DNA of 64,000 nucleotides from Boletus sp. NGJ (taxonomy: Eukaryota; Basidiomycota; Agaricomycetes; Boletales; Boletaceae): NCBI GenBank assembly GCA_019096195.1, contig JAGTXK010000126.1, positions 108,884-172,883 on the forward strand. Reading direction: 5' to 3'. Numbering within the stretch: the stretch's first letter is position 1; each line of letters begins with the position of its first letter. Of this stretch, positions 45,326-55,024 are shown piece by piece. A model generated the notes under the pieces. The model was given only the letters and a program-made list of their open reading frames with translations. It was not told where the DNA came from and ran no database searches. A program made the translations under genes and the position numbers.

Positions 45326-47080
45326 TCAAGCTGCACGTAGTCCAAGTTTAGCAGCAAAGTGTTTAACCTTAGGGGAAGGCAGTGCCTTGGTGAAGATGTT
45401 GGCGACCATGTCGCCCATAGGACAGAATACGAGGCGAATCTTTCGGTCATCAATAATCCAGCAAATAAAATGGAAATGAACATCTATATGCTTGGTACGA
45501 GTGTGGTACTGGTGGTCTTTTGCGAGTGCGATTGCTGTCTGATTGTCTGAAAACAGAGTCATCGGGTGCAATAACGGAGCAAATAGGATGGATATGAGGG
45601 TGTGAAGCCATAAGGCTTCCTTCACAGCATGTGTAGCACCTATGTATTCGCTCTCAGTCGTTGAAAGCGAGATGATTTCCTGTCTCTTTGAGCTCTAGGA
45701 CACAGCACCTCCATCAATGAGAAATGCATAGCCCGAAACCACATGGCGATCTTCGATGACACTGCCATCTGCATCCATGTAACCTAGCAGTGGCCGCTCT
45801 CTCCCTCCATACTGCAATGTGAGATTTTTTGTACCAGATAAATAGTGATAGATTCTTTTTACCACATCCCAGTGAGGTTGTCCATAGTTGGATGAGAACT
45901 GTGACACTTGCGAGATAGCATATGAGATGTCCAGTCTTGTGGCTAGTGTTGCATACATGAGGGATTCAATAGCTTCTTGATACAGGATGTGCTGCATGGC
46001 AGGATATTCAGCGCTGGTCATTGGTGATTGGCTGGTGCTAAGTTTTGTGCTTGGATCCATCTGTGTTGAGAGTGGTTTGAGCTCTTTGAGGCTGAAATGC
46101 CGCAGGATTGTGTCGATATATGTGCACTGTGATAGAGAGAGGGTGCATTCTTTGTGGTTATGAGTCACCTCGATTCCTAGTAACCAATGCAGTTCGCCCA
46201 GGTCTGTTACCTCGATGAACTTTGCAAGCTGTGTTTTCACTGCTACAATGAGCCCGATATCAGTTGCAGCAATTGTGCAGTCATTGACATGCATGACAAT
46301 TATAGTGAGGAACATGCCCATCCATTTGATGAACACTGCCTGGTTGATGGTGCATTGCTGAAAAGCAAGTTTTGTTACCAAAATTTCAACGAGCTTTTGG
46401 TACCACCATCTACCACTCTGTTTTAGTCCATAGAGGGTTTTGTGTAGTCAACAAACGTGGCGCAGGTGAGCTGGGTCAGCATACCCTGGTGGCTGACACA
46501 TAATAATGTGCTCATTGTTCTTCAGTTCTCTGTTGAGGTATGGGCCCTTGATGTCGATTTGATGTAATTCAAGGTCGTGGCAAGCGGCTAGGGCAAGGAC
46601 GGTGCAGATGGATGCAAGTTTTGTGACTGGGGCATATGTGTCAAAATAATCAACTCCTGGGACCTGTGAGTACCCTTGAGCAATGAGATGCGCCTTGTAG
46701 CACATAATGTTTCCAGCGGTGTCTTTTTTCACACAGAATACCCACTTTGATCCTACTATGTTGGCACCTGGAGGGGTATCAGTGAGTTCCCAGGTGCCAG
46801 CCTTGCAGAGGGTGTTGAGCTCTTTGCATATGCTGTCTTCCCACTTCGGCCAATCTGGGCATTGTCTCACTTCAGTGAGTGTGGTGGGCTTGAGGGCTTC
46901 AGCCTCAGTGATTGCCTCATTTACAAGCATCATTAGCTCTTGTTCATTGTAATCGTCATTCATGGATACGGCGAGCAACTGCTCAGCTTGGCCAGTTCCT
47001 TCAAAAGAGGTAGGCTTAGCAGGTGCTAGGGGAGGTTCTTCAATGATGGGGCTAGATGCTTGGATGCTGCAAGGGAGCAT
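45326..47080 (-). pseudogene. copia-1 reverse transcriptase and RNase H
   Basis: RT N-terminus: WPKWEDSICKELNTLCKAGT, GSKWVFCVKKDTAGNIMCYK, YSQVPGVDYFDTYAPVTKLA (46448-46900). One stop near 46450 separates it from VIMHVNDCTIAATDIG-type text; the catalytic motif reads HVND instead of xVDD (about 46288-46299), so one metal-binding Asp is Asn. LGELHWLLGIEVTHNHKECT and RLDISYAISQVSQFSS follow. RNase H includes FSDNQTAIALAKD, KHIDVHFHFICW and MVANIFTKALPSP (45326-45560). The element could not retrotranspose with this RT unless complemented. Confidence 0.9.
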
Positions 47081-47131
47081 GGTGGCAGCAGCCTTGCTGT
47101 TGATGATGTCGAGGATCCGCTGGCTGGGTTT

Positions 47132-48240
47132 TCAGGTCTGTTTGGTGCATGGTTCATTGTTGTCGTCATTGAATGTGGGTAGGTCATGAGTGGGGGGCGA
47201 TGGGAAAGTGAAAAGGGATGGTAGTGGCGTGAGTGGTGATAGTGGTGTGACAGGACATGTGGTGAGTGGAGGTGGCACAGCAGTGGCATTTGCCAAAGGC
47301 TGTATTGCGGTGACAACAGATGTAGGTGGTGGCTTTGGGGTAATGACAGAATTGGGTGACTGAGCTGAGGTGCCAGTGCCCAATATGGTAGGTTCTTCCT
47401 CCCCCTCAATGGCACATGGTGTGGTGTCGAAATACACATTGTGCTCGATGGTCACTGTTTGCTTCGTTGGCCAGTACACTCGACAGGCGTTCTTGGTACG
47501 TTCGTCAATACCTAACCATTTTCCTTGCTCGATTTTTCCTCCCAGCTTCGATCCAGCACCCATCTTGATGGAAACAGGTGATCTCCACTTGCGCAAACGA
47601 CTCAAGTCAGGCTTTTTGCCCAGTGCGATCTCGTACAGTGACTTCCCCTCAAGTACCTTGGTAGGTGTTCGATTCTTCAATCAAACCGCATGATGAGCCG
47701 CTTCTCCCTGCAGGAACCTGTCGCAACACTGGGAGAAGACTTGTGTGCTTCACAGATGACATCCAGACTATGCACTTCCCTTCTGCAGCGAGAGTGAACC
47801 TTTGTGGTCTTCGAGATTTGAGCATGGTTGGACAGGCAGCTAGTGCGAAGTTAGCTGGCATGTCATGCACTGTCAGGTGCTGCATGGTTCCCTGTGACTG
47901 AAGGTACAGTATGAATTCCTTGCTCTGGTATTCTCCCCCTCGATTGAAGTGGGGTAATCTAACTTTCGCCACTAGCTGCCTGTCCAACCATGCCTCAAAA
48001 CCTCAATAGGCCTCAAAGGTTTCACTCTTCTCCCATAGAAGGTGGAAGTGCGTAAGTCTGGTATTGTCATCCATGAAGGTCACATAATAGTTCTTCTCTC
48101 CCAGCGTTGCGACAGGCGATGGGCTCCAGACATCTGAATAGACGATGCCACCGACCGAATCAGAACGTGGACCACTGCGCTCCTTCATGATAGCCTTCCG
48201 GGTGGCTTTTTCATAGATGCACGATTCACAAAAGATATCC
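47132..48240 (-). pseudogene. copia-1 integrase
   Basis: The second CxxC of the zinc finger (IFCESCIYEKATRK) is at about 48190-48230, then the catalytic core GGIVYSDVWSPSPVATLGEK (first Asp) and YYVTFMDDNTRLTHFHLLWE (48003-48150), HFNRGGEYQSKEF (second Asp changed to Asn in the usual S/N-D-R/N-GGE context, about 47925-47960) and the C-terminal RTPTKVLEGKSLYEIALGKK, KWLGIDERTKNACRVYW (47450-47680). The tail is Pro/Thr/Ser-rich (47132-47400). Two frame changes, near 48000 and 47650. Confidence 0.85.
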
Positions 48241-48246
48241 AGTTCA

Positions 48247-48760
48247 CTCAGATCGAATTCAAGGCTGCTAACGAGGCCTTTTTCAGTGAGGCACTTGGCG
48301 CGATGTGGCCCATCTGCCTATGGAATTTCATCATGGTGAGTTGTTCTGTTGCAGCCCTAGCATGTTTGTCCTCATGCACAATGCGATACAGGCCTTTTGC
48401 CATACATGATATGCTCCCGATCATTTCTCTGTCGGCGCTGCAGATTGTGCAGTGACCTTCTGCAAATGTTGTTGAGAGCCCAAGCTCATCAAGATGACTG
48501 ATCAACATGAGTATATACCCTACCTCCCATGAGTACAACGCTTCCATCAAATGTAGTTTTGACACTTTGATTCCATTAGGAACTTCGATGATCAGATCTC
48601 CCAATCCAGTGGCACTGAACTTCTGTTTGTTTGCAGTGGTGAAAGACTTTGGTGTGATCTCTTGGAGATTAATCATATAGTCTCGGTCTGGGTGATGTGA
48701 CGTGTTGTACCCGAGTCATATAGCTCAATGTGGGTGTTTTCTGTTGCCCCGTCACTAACC
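48247..48760 (-). pseudogene. copia-1 protease and GAG-pre-integrase
   Basis: YDSGTTRHITQTETI at about 48675-48720 is the copia aspartic protease signature (DSGTT at 48703-48717). A stop follows at about 48672. The open frame 48248-48676 carries MEALYSWEVGYILMLISHLD and EQLTMMKFHRQMGHIAPSAS, the HxxxGH histidine part of the integrase zinc finger. Catalytic Asp of the protease is retained. Confidence 0.85.
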
Positions 48761-48846
48761 TTCATTGCAATGTTTTCTAGGTTTTCATCTTCAGTGGAGG
48801 AAGGGCCAGCACAGCCACTCAATGTCTCGTCATCAACATCTTGTGC

Positions 48847-49896
48847 TCAAAGCTCTTCTTCCTTCCATTCATAGCCCCATGGACTGTCGTTGCTGGCAAC
48901 TGAAAACCAATTGTCCTTGTCGTCTGCTCTACCCAGTACGTCCTTGCATTCAGCATCACTATCTGAGTCTGTTGACAACAGATCAGGAAGTGATTTGTCA
49001 TCCTCCACTACTCTGAATACTCCATCCTCAGAGTTGCTGTCGTCTTCCACAGCTTGGGCGCTATTTGAGTGAGTCTTTTTGTCTTCACTCTTCTTTGCTT
49101 TGTTGTGGTCTCGAGCTAGATGGTCCTCAGAACCACAAGTCCAGCATTTCCACTTCAGATGGTTACTATGGGGTGGTCGTCTGCCCCTTTCTCGTCTGTG
49201 AGCCAATGAAGTTACAGCAATCGCTTCATCGTGATCTTTTGTTTCACTTCGACTGGCATGTTTTGTCTTCTGTCATTCGGCTTCCTCACTGATAAGCGAA
49301 ATCAGGGTATCAGGGACAATAGTTTTTGTAGTCACATACAGGCAAGCAGCGGCAAGTTGACTTGATGAGAAGTTGGCGAGGTATGAAGGTAGGGATTTGA
49401 TAATTGTTGATTGGTAATCTTTCTCATCAATCTTGACATCTACAGAAGCTAACTCTTCTTGCTTCATCTGCAGATCATCAAGGAACTGGCGAACTTTACC
49501 TCCCTTGGTCATTTTTGAGTCCAGAAACTGTGTGCACAGGTCCATTTGAGCATAGGTTCCTTTTTCCGTATATTCGCGTATGATCTCTGCCCACATCTCT
49601 TTCACAGTTACTAGTTTTCGGATTTTCAGTGCAGTTGAATCTGGAATATGCTGTGTAAGAAGATGCTTTGAAATATCCTTGTTCTTCTGCCATTTCCAAA
49701 GGTTTTCGATTTCCTCAGCTGTCGGACTGGTGCTCAATGTCGGTTTCAGTTCATATCCATCAAAGTGTCCCCACATCTCTTTCCCTTCGAGAGCGGTCTG
49801 GAAACAAAAAGAGAATATGACCCAGTTCATCCCTTTGACATTGAGCTTGGGCATATTGTTCGGGAGTGTATCAGTGGTGAGTGGGATAGTCGACAT
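48847..49896 (-). CDS. copia-1 Gag, largely open
   Basis: The frame from ATG at 49896 is open for about 207 codons to 49273. It shows the UBN2/copia gag fold signals LNVKGMNWVIFSFCFQTALE, LWKWQKNKDISKHLLTQHIP, TVKEMWAEIIREYTEKGTYA and KMTKGGKVRQFLDDLQMKQE. After a stop near 49270, a second open stretch (48847-49206) holds the zinc knuckle CWTCGSEDHLARDH, where the last Cys of CCHC is His, followed by an acidic Ser-rich tail. The start ATG is about 50 bp downstream of the primer-binding site, as expected. It could still make a truncated capsid protein. Confidence 0.85.
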
Positions 49897-49935
49897 AGCT
49901 TAGACAGTATTCTTGTGAAAATTTATGAAGCAACA

Positions 49936-49947
49936 GGGCTCATAACC
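49936..49947 (-). promoter_or_regulatory. copia-1 primer-binding site (half-tRNA type)
   Basis: Minus-strand GGTTATGAGCCC directly abuts the 5' LTR end. Its complement GGGCTCATAACC is the anticodon stem-loop sequence of eukaryotic initiator tRNA-Met (CAT anticodon). Priming from an internally cleaved tRNA-iMet is established for Drosophila copia. Confidence 0.75.
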
Positions 49948-49958
49948 TGTGGAATATA

Positions 49959-51453
49959 CAGTGGCTCAAAAAACTGTCCACATGTTTGGTCATTTTTCAC
50001 TAAACGCATTATTCCCCAATAACCCCTAACCCTTACCCTAACATATAGGTGTATGAAATAAAGCACTAACCCTTGGCTTTCTATCCATCAAGGGTTTAAG
50101 ACATATAAATAAGAATTGATGCACTGGCAGCCATTTCAAAACAATGACTCATTTGGACAGTTTTTTGACTCTAAGTTTTGATTACATATATTGGACCCTA
50201 GCATGCTGTAATATGATTACACACATTTGGTAAGGCTTCTACTGTGTCACCATTATGTAACTGAGTGTCAGACAATATATATAAACCCCATCATTCCATG
50301 TTTATTTTCCCACCATCACCATAAAATCCATTTCCATCTCTCAAAGAAACAATATCATCTCTCTCTCCTCTCATGGGCTTTCCTCTAGGAAAATCTCTGC
50401 CCAAACTGGCCTAGAGAAGTCTACAGTATGCCAAGTGCTTCAGAAACTCCAGCCAGAGAAGACTAGGCTTCTTGGTGGCTGTCCTTCCAAGCTTACCTCT
50501 ACCAACAAAAGAGCTGTTGTCCAGCAAATTATTACTGGCAAGGCCAGGGATGCTGTTAATGCTGCCCAATACATCAATACCATTATTGATACTCTAGTGG
50601 TCACAAGAAAAGAAGATTAGCCTTTGCTCTCAAGTACCAGCATTGGACTGTGGAGGACTAGAAGAGAGTTATATGGTCAGATAAGACCAAGATCAATAGG
50701 ATTGGCTCAGATGGGAAAGAGTATGTGTGGAAAAAGAAAGGAGAGGGACTAATTGCTAGAGAGGTCCAAGGCACAGTCAAGTTTGGAGGAGGTTCACTGA
50801 TGGTATGGGGCTGCATAGGGTGGAATGGTGTGGGGATTTTGAGTGAGGTGGAGGGGAGAATGGATGCTGAACAGTATGTGGCCATATTGGAGCAGGGGTT
50901 GCTGCAAAGCATGGAGGAATCTGGAATTCCAGAAGATGATATTATCCTTCAACAAGATAATGATTCCAAGCATACCTCTAAAAGAGCCCAAAGATGGTTT
51001 GAAGAGCAAGGAATCAAGCTTCTGGACTGGCCTGCACAATCTCCAGACCTTAATCCCATTGAACATACTTGAAATCACCTCAAGAGATGCCTCTCAGGTT
51101 ATAAAAATGCTCCTATAGGTGTTCATCAATTGTGGGAAAGAGTAGTGGAGCAGTGGGGAAAGATTGATGAGGAACAGTGTCAGAAATGGATAGAAAGTAT
51201 ACCTAGAAGGATTGAAGCAGTTATCAAGGCCAAAGGAGCTCATACCAAGTACTAGATACTTAGATAAATTAAGAGTCACAAAACTGTCCAAATGAGTCAT
51301 TATTTTGATGTCTTAAAACCTTGATGGATAGAAAGCCAAGGGTTAGTGCTTTATTTCATACACCTATATGTTAGGGTAAGGGTTAGGGGTTATTGGGGAA
51401 TAACGCATTTAGTGAAAAATGACCAAACATGCAGACAGTTTTTTGAGCCACTG
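49959..51453 (+). mobile_element. Tc1-like DNA transposon, copy B (1,495 bp)
   Basis: Its ends are CAGTGGCTCAAAAAACTGTC and the inverse, with TA at 49957-49958 and 51454-51455. The same length and structure as copy A, opposite orientation. The long inverted repeats include the telomere-like block, and a 33-bp segment near 50105 is present only at the left end. Insertion into the copia-1 LTR makes it one of the youngest events in the window. Confidence 0.93.
50330..51255 (+). pseudogene. Tc1-like DDE transposase of copy B
   Basis: It has the same domain order as copy A: KISAQTGLEKSTVCQVLQKL (helix-turn-helix, about 50390-50450), VIWSDKTKINRIGSDGKEY (first Asp, about 50668-50724), IILQQDNDSKHTSKRAQRW (second Asp, about 50941-50997) and SPDLNPIEHT (Glu, about 51042-51071). 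TAG at 50659-50661 is at the same codon as in copy A. TGA at 51070-51072 replaces the Trp just after the Glu motif, where copy A has Trp. No ATG opens the frame upstream; the start is unclear. Confidence 0.88.
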
Positions 51454-51839
51454 TACTTAGTTGTTGTTTAGTGCAATGGACTATATTTAATACCTGTGGA
51501 ATATACTATGTATGATAAGTATGGGAAAAACTATAGTATGAAGAGCAGCTCACCTCAGTTATTGTTCGGTGCAACAGACTGAGGGAGTATCGCTCATCAT
51601 CTGCAACTATATACTCCTGGCTACTTATACCTCGGAAGTAAGTACTAAAGGGGAAAAGGAAAAGGGAATAGGGTTGAGTACAACCGGGGAATGATGACTA
51701 TCATGTCAATATCGCGTATCTAGTATATTGTATGGTCTAAGAATGAAAACAAGCATGGTCAGATCCTTGAAATGGATACTGTATGTATGGTACCGGCAGT
51801 GGCAGCATGCACGCTTGCCGAATCTAACATGTTTTGCTG

Positions 51840-53045
51840 CTTCCCAATGAACTAGTTTGGGTTTTGCACTGAACCGACTAAGTGTCCCAACTGTGTATGT
51901 GATATTTGGATGTGTTCCAAGCATGAGGTACATCAAAGACTTGATGATAGTGAGGTAAGAGACTTGATGTCCTTTAATGACCATTTCTGGAATGGTACAA
52001 TCATTCTCTGGATTAGTTGCAGAGAGGTGGGAATTGTGTGCCATTGGAGTTCTGAAACGTTCACCATTCCTGTGATGTCATACCCAATACCTACGACATC
52101 ATAGCACAGCATGGTCTGTGTGCCACTATTGGTAGTATATAAAGTAGCCAGCAGAGTACCATGTTTCACTTAGCTTTGAAATTGCCTTTCTCTCTCTTGC
52201 ACATTGCCTCAGTTGGCAATGCTTGAGATATTGGGTTTAGATTTCATCTTCTGTTTGTTGCTTGTTCCTTTCAAGTCCATACAGGTTTACAGTTTGACAT
52301 GCTAGTATGTTCCAGAACTGTCCAGGAGTACTGCGATTGGGATAGAGAGATGGTTCAAAGCTTATGATTATGCTTGATTTCAATTCCCAAGATGTACTTG
52401 GCTTCTCCAAGATCCTGCATTTTGAAACTGGAAGAATGTTCCTTTTTGACAGAATCCATGAACTTCCAAGAGCTGGCAGCTAGGAGTAGGTCATCAACAT
52501 AGACCACTAGGAAGCAGACCTGTTTGTCCTTCCAGTAGACATAGAGGCAAGTCTCTGCATTCAAACAAGTGAAGCCAAGTTCTCCAAGCTTTCAATCCAG
52601 AGTTTTGTTCCAAGTTTGTCCAGCCTGTTTAAGTCCATACAGGGAGTGTCAGAGCTTCCAGCAATATCTGGGTTGGATAGAGACACCATCTAGAGGTAGC
52701 ATGTATAAATCTTTCTCAAGTTCTCCATTCAGATATGCTGTGGAGACATCCATTTGATCCAACTCTAGATTGTGTTTTGTAGCCAGGGCAAACAGAGTAT
52801 GGACTGAATCAAGGTTTACTACTGGGGCAAAAACTTTCTGATAATCAACTCCTTCCCTTTGGATGAATCCCTGTGCAACTATCTGAACCTTGTATTGTTC
52901 CACATTTCCACTTTGGTCTCATTTAATGTGAAAGACAGATTTGGAAGTGATGGGGGTGACTCCCTCTGGGATGAGAACAGTTTCATAGACATGATTGGAA
53001 TTAAGGCTTTGAAGCTCTTCTTCTGAGCCTATGTGGTGACATTCA
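51840..53045 (-). pseudogene. copia-2 reverse transcriptase, split by a 221-bp LTR
   Basis: Minus-strand blocks: VTPITSKSVFHIK, YKVQIVAQGFIQREGVDYQK and LELDQMDVSTAYLNGELEKD (52649-52990), CFLVVYVDDLLLAASS with an intact YVDD motif and LGEAKYILGIEIKHNHKL (52355-52564), TISLSQSQYSW and TSMSNCKPVWT up to 52279, then PMAHNSHLSATN and PNITYTVGTLSRFSAKPKLV (51840-52044). Deleting 52053-52278 joins PVWT to PMAHN in frame. Coding stops at the 53.05-kb junction with minisatellite DNA. Confidence 0.88.
52053..52273 (+). mobile_element. Solo LTR (221 bp) inside copia-2 RT
   Basis: It runs TGAAACGTTCACC...GTTCCTTTCA, with target duplications AGTTC (52048-52052) and AGTCC (52274-52278), one mismatch. 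It holds CAGCATGGTCTGTGTGCC followed by TATATAAAG. It matches the last ~220 bp plus the terminus of the 1,020-bp LTR at 27592-28611, suggesting an internally deleted family member. Confidence 0.8.
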
Positions 53046-53214
53046 CCCGTAGCATACAGTGAGCCTGCTTGCAAAACACCCAACATGTACAGATGATACC
53101 GTGATGGATCTGAAATATATGAGATGCATAAGACATGGCCAGGGCTGCCTAACATGCATATATGTAGGATACGGAAGGGCCTGGAAAGGGTAACTTGATG
53201 AAGGATCAATAGAT

Positions 53215-54850
53215 ACAAAACAGCCCCCAGTGGGGTGAGTAAGATTGAGGTCAATGCACACAATGGGACTGAGTAGGGTGGGAGTGACCAAGTGCCAATA
53301 TATACAACAGGACCGAGCAGTGTACGCATGGCTGACCTTGATGTATATGACAACATTGGGCAGGTTGGAAGTGACCAAGGGCCAATGCATATGACCACAC
53401 TGAGCAGTATGAGGGTGACCGACCTCAATATATATGGTGGGACCAAGCAGGGTGGAGGTAACCAAGTACTGATACATATGGCCACACTGGGTGGTGTGAG
53501 TGTCACTGACCTTGATGGATATGATGAGACCAAGCAGGGCAGAGGTTATCAAGTACCAATATAGATGACCACACTGAGTGTTACACCATGTAACAAGTGA
53601 TACATTCCCAAGTAATCAACCCTGTGTGATTACTGGACTAGCTGGACTTGAGGGGAAGATACCTCCTGAGGCCCAATGGTTCCTCAGACTGTGGACTGAT
53701 GGCTAGCTTTAATGTAGAGCCTCCCTTGGGGTTGGAGCTGCAACTCTACGACCAATGTTGGAGTCTCGGACTTTGAGGATGGTGGCACGATCTGAAGGAA
53801 GGGCAGACCTATCCTATACAGGGGTCAGTGGTGGAGTCCTGACCAATACAGGTACCAGTGGTGGAGTCCTGGATTTACTATGCTGCTAGTGGTGGAGTCC
53901 TGGGCTTATACAGGCCAACCTCTGTTGGCGTTGGAGTTGCTGTTGGCTAGAGGCACAAATGGACAGCAACGAGGCCACACAGATGTGAAGTGATGAGAAA
54001 GAGGATCACAAGCACTGTGGTGATCACCTCCAGAGCAGGCGTAGGCTTCTGAGGTGAAGTGGAACCAAGAGCTGGAAGAGCTGGTAGATTACATGGGAAG
54101 TTGTGTAGATCTAGGTTAGAGTTACATGGAGGGTGAACACCCATATATATAGGTCCTTCCCATCTAGGGCAGGCTTCATATCATATATGGTAATAATAAG
54201 TCACAGACTAAATATTACCATAAGAGACTAAGGCATCAGTCAAATGGAGGATTTGGAATACCAGGCTGTGTACAAGAGAACATAGCTGAGGAGGCAATGT
54301 CTATTGATCAAATCAGAGGTGAAATGCATATATCAATAAAAGAGAAAAGGGGCAGTGTCTTGGTCAAATCAGGTATCTCCTAGAAAGGGAGTTCTGAATG
54401 AGGCAATGCCTATGTCGGTGTTGTGGGGGAATCCCTGGTCAGAGTCGAGGAAGAGATCGTCCCATAGTCCTGAAGGGAGGGTGAGAAGAGAAAAAGATGT
54501 GCCCCTTTCCCTAACCGTAACACTGAGCAGGGTGAGAGTGACTGACCTTGATGAATACAATAAGACTGAGCAGGGTGGAGGTGGCTGACCTCAATGGATA
54601 TGGTGGGACTGAGTGGGGTGGAGGTGACCAAGTACTGATGCATATGACCACACCGAGTGGTATGAGCATAACTGGCCTTGATGGATATGATCACACTAAG
54701 CAGGGCAGAGATTTCCAAGCACTGATGTATATAACCACACCAAGCAGTGTGAGGGTGACTGACCTCAATGTATATGGTGGGGCTGAGCAAGGTGAGTACT
54801 TACCCGGATACATACGGTGGGACTGAGAATAGTGGGGATTACTGACTGCT
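53215..54850 (+). repeat. 87-bp minisatellite, interrupted by a solo LTR
   Basis: Units repeat with a period of 87 bp, that is 29 codons. On the + strand each unit reads like VTDLNIYGGTKQGGGNQVLI followed by HMATLGGVS. Copies lie at 53215-53578 and continue at 54523-54850. Units are degenerate yet stay open over 90 codons on the + strand and for longer on the minus strand (52919-53533). No known protein family is recognised. Divergence between units argues against recent homogenisation. Confidence 0.75.
53579..54522 (-). mobile_element. Solo LTR (944 bp) inside the minisatellite
   Basis: It runs TGTTACACCATG...AACCGTAACA with perfect target duplications CTGAG (53574-53578 and 54523-54527). 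A TATATATA box near 54142-54150 points to minus orientation. Its left 380 bp match, inverted, the LTR fragment at 62851-63184. It includes three near-direct repeats of GTGGTGGAGTCCTG-type units (about 53825-53910). Confidence 0.9.
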
Positions 54851-55024
54851 GCATAGCAGACCAAAGGTCATGCATGAATTTGCTAACAGACTGAGCTCAG
54901 TTGTGGCCTTGAACTGTGTCCACATATTTCTCATTGTATGACCACCATATCTACATGCTATGATTTAGTGTATATGTCTATTCTATTCTTACACATGCTG
55001 CTCTTGAATATATTCCAGCATATC
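54851..55024. other. No supported gene
   Basis: A short non-coding-looking interval between the minisatellite and the next gene. Confidence 0.4.

Larger units (their letters stand above)
44939..51829 (-). mobile_element. Ty1/copia retrotransposon copia-1, near full length
   Basis: Two LTRs (44939-45318; 49948-49958 plus 51456-51829) flank a gag-pr-int-rt-rh region on the minus strand, the copia order. The primer site GGTTATGAGCCC abuts the 5' LTR and a purine tract (CTTGAGGGGGAG, 45319-45330) abuts the 3' LTR. It is inserted in copia-2. Flanks AAACA and AAATG (minus strand) agree at three of five positions, so the target duplication is eroded or imprecise. The 5' LTR carries Tc1 copy B. CpG content is far higher than in the old remnants. 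Confidence 0.93.
49948..51829 (-). repeat. 5' LTR of copia-1, split by Tc1 copy B
   Basis: LTR sequence lies at 49948-49958 and resumes at 51456 after the Tc1 element and duplicated TA. The rejoined order TGTGGAATATA then CTTAGTTGTTGTTTAGTGCA matches the 3' LTR (CTCAGTCATTGTTTGGTGCA). It ends TAACA at 51829. Confidence 0.9.
43951..53050 (-). mobile_element. Ty1/copia retrotransposon copia-2, 5' truncated, host of nested insertions
   Basis: On the minus strand RT (51840-53045) continues, after removal of the inserted copia-1 (44939-51829), into RNase H (44396-44938) and a 3' LTR (43951-44388). The upstream gag, protease and integrase are missing: coding ends abruptly near 53045 against minisatellite DNA. 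A 221-bp solo LTR lies at 52053-52273. It is older than copia-1, which is embedded in it. Confidence 0.88.

Noticed and set aside
53215-54850. Minisatellite as a CRISPR array
   Set aside because: Direct tandem units without unique spacers, in a eukaryotic repeat island.
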